DNA of 64,000 bases from Druceiella hillmani (lineage: Eukaryota > Arthropoda > Insecta > Lepidoptera > Hepialidae). The notes beneath the pieces were generated by a model. It made no database searches. It was not told the origin of the DNA and saw nothing but the letters and a program-made list of their open reading frames with translations. Position 1 is the stretch's first letter, and each line of letters begins with the position of its first letter. The stretch is taken from positions 8,705,001 to 8,769,000 of the forward strand of contig JAYKKI010000016.1 of the NCBI GenBank assembly GCA_039881145.1, given 5' to 3'. Positions 63,281-64,000 of this stretch are shown one piece after another. The position numbers and the translations under genes are program-made.

Positions 63281-63461
63281 CGGGTTTTGTCGTCACCGTG
63301 GTTTGTTGGGATGAGCGCATGACCGCGCACCGCGAGGACCCGTGTTCGATTCCCGGCCACTCATCGAAGCAGGACTAGTAGAAGTCCAACCTTTCGGGGC
63401 TCTGGCGACCATTTTTCCATATGAGATATTCTTCATCTCATGTGGACACGACAACAACAAC
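63281..63461 (+). mobile_element. tRNA-derived SINE with 11-bp target-site duplication
   Basis: The head is tRNA-like, with a weak box A region (TTGGGATGAGCGCATG) and a strong box B (GTGTTCGATTCC at about 63346-63357), so it could be transcribed by RNA polymerase III. A tRNA-unrelated body follows (TTTCGGGGCTCTGGCGACCA) and a (CAA)n tail. AACGGGTTTAA occurs at 63270-63280 and again at 63462-63472, a perfect 11-bp target duplication. Movement would depend on a LINE partner; an RTE-like relic exists in the window, but any link is inference. Frames of 62-95 codons over it are artefacts. Confidence 0.82.
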
Positions 63462-63472
63462 AACGGGTTTAA

Positions 63473-64000
63473 GACTGCCAAAATTCAAAAGCAGGTTCTT
63501 AGTAATATTAGACATTTTCTTCGCTCATTAATATATCTCAAGCATGTCCTTCTTTGCTTTGTAACTTTATGCTTGTATTTAACAAAAGGAATACATCACT
63601 TTCAAATTCAGGTACATTTAAAAATTTGAATCAATAATTATTTAACGAATTCTATTTACGTTTTTACGGCATCTAAATGCACTTTGGTGATTATTAAAAT
63701 GAGACTCAGTTTTTTTTATTATAAGGATGGAGGTATCTCAAAATGATTGTTCGACCTTGATAGTGCTGCAGTGTTGCTTTTTACAAAACTAAATGCAAAA
63801 AAATCAATGTTTCCTCAATGTAAACAAGTCTTTTTATTTTACACTGGGAATGGAAGTATAAAAGCATAAGAACTGGCGCATAGAAATGGAAGTCTAATGG
63901 CTTAAGAATGTAAACAGATACCTCTTTACAATATTAAGACTTAGTAATTGTTTGCCGTTATGATTTTGATGAAAATTTTGGCGCAGAATTTGAAAACTAG
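63473..64000. other. Unassigned AT-rich sequence
   Basis: Nothing recognisable was found after the SINE. Confidence 0.5.

Overview
The window looks like AT-rich nuclear DNA from an animal, most likely an arthropod. The evidence is a eukaryotic-type tRNA-Ala, relics of three non-LTR retrotransposon lineages, Helitron-like elements that start near CTAATATTATAAATG and end in CTAGT, a tRNA-derived SINE and many (TA)n/(CA)n microsatellites. There are no operons, ribosome-binding sites or long open frames; the longest frame is 138 codons and overlaps a GC-rich tandem repeat. I could not support any intact protein-coding gene. The species cannot be named from the sequence alone.

Layout. 1-2 kb: unassigned, with two short tandem duplications. 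2.0-15.1 kb (segment A): the first copy of a large, diverged direct duplication whose second copy (segment B) lies at 49.2-60.5 kb. A carries a Helitron 5' end, a possible LTR and a 214-bp dispersed repeat that B lacks. 16.3-17.0 kb: a nine-unit 77-bp satellite whose monomers can fold into a hairpin. 17-25.8 kb: mostly unassigned, with a perfect 26-bp foldback, a GC-rich patch at 20.1-20.3 kb and a 176-bp tandem duplication. 25.8-26.0 kb: a ~105-bp inverted repeat; each arm carries a hammerhead-ribozyme-like core in opposite orientation, as in Penelope-like elements. 33.1-34.5 kb: a TTAA-flanked inverted-repeat element followed by the broken RNase H end of a Jockey-like element. 39.8-40.0 kb: an RTE-like endonuclease relic. 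42.2-43.5 kb: a ~700-bp tandem duplication. 47.6 kb: one tRNA-Ala(AGC) with two stem mismatches, possibly a pseudogene. 52.9-53.3 kb: a GC-rich tandem repeat. 53.5-53.9 kb: a complete short Helitron. 61.7-62.9 kb: a 122-bp satellite interrupted by an R1-like retrotransposon fragment. 63.3 kb: a SINE with an 11-bp target-site duplication.

The recognisable pieces do not form a pathway. They record transposition, segmental duplication and repeated foldback formation in gene-poor DNA. The best candidates for something new are the paired hammerhead-like motifs, the hairpin-conserving 77-bp satellite and the large A/B duplication, which may once have carried regulatory DNA or introns of a duplicated gene. 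All boundaries and homologies were judged by eye without alignment software.
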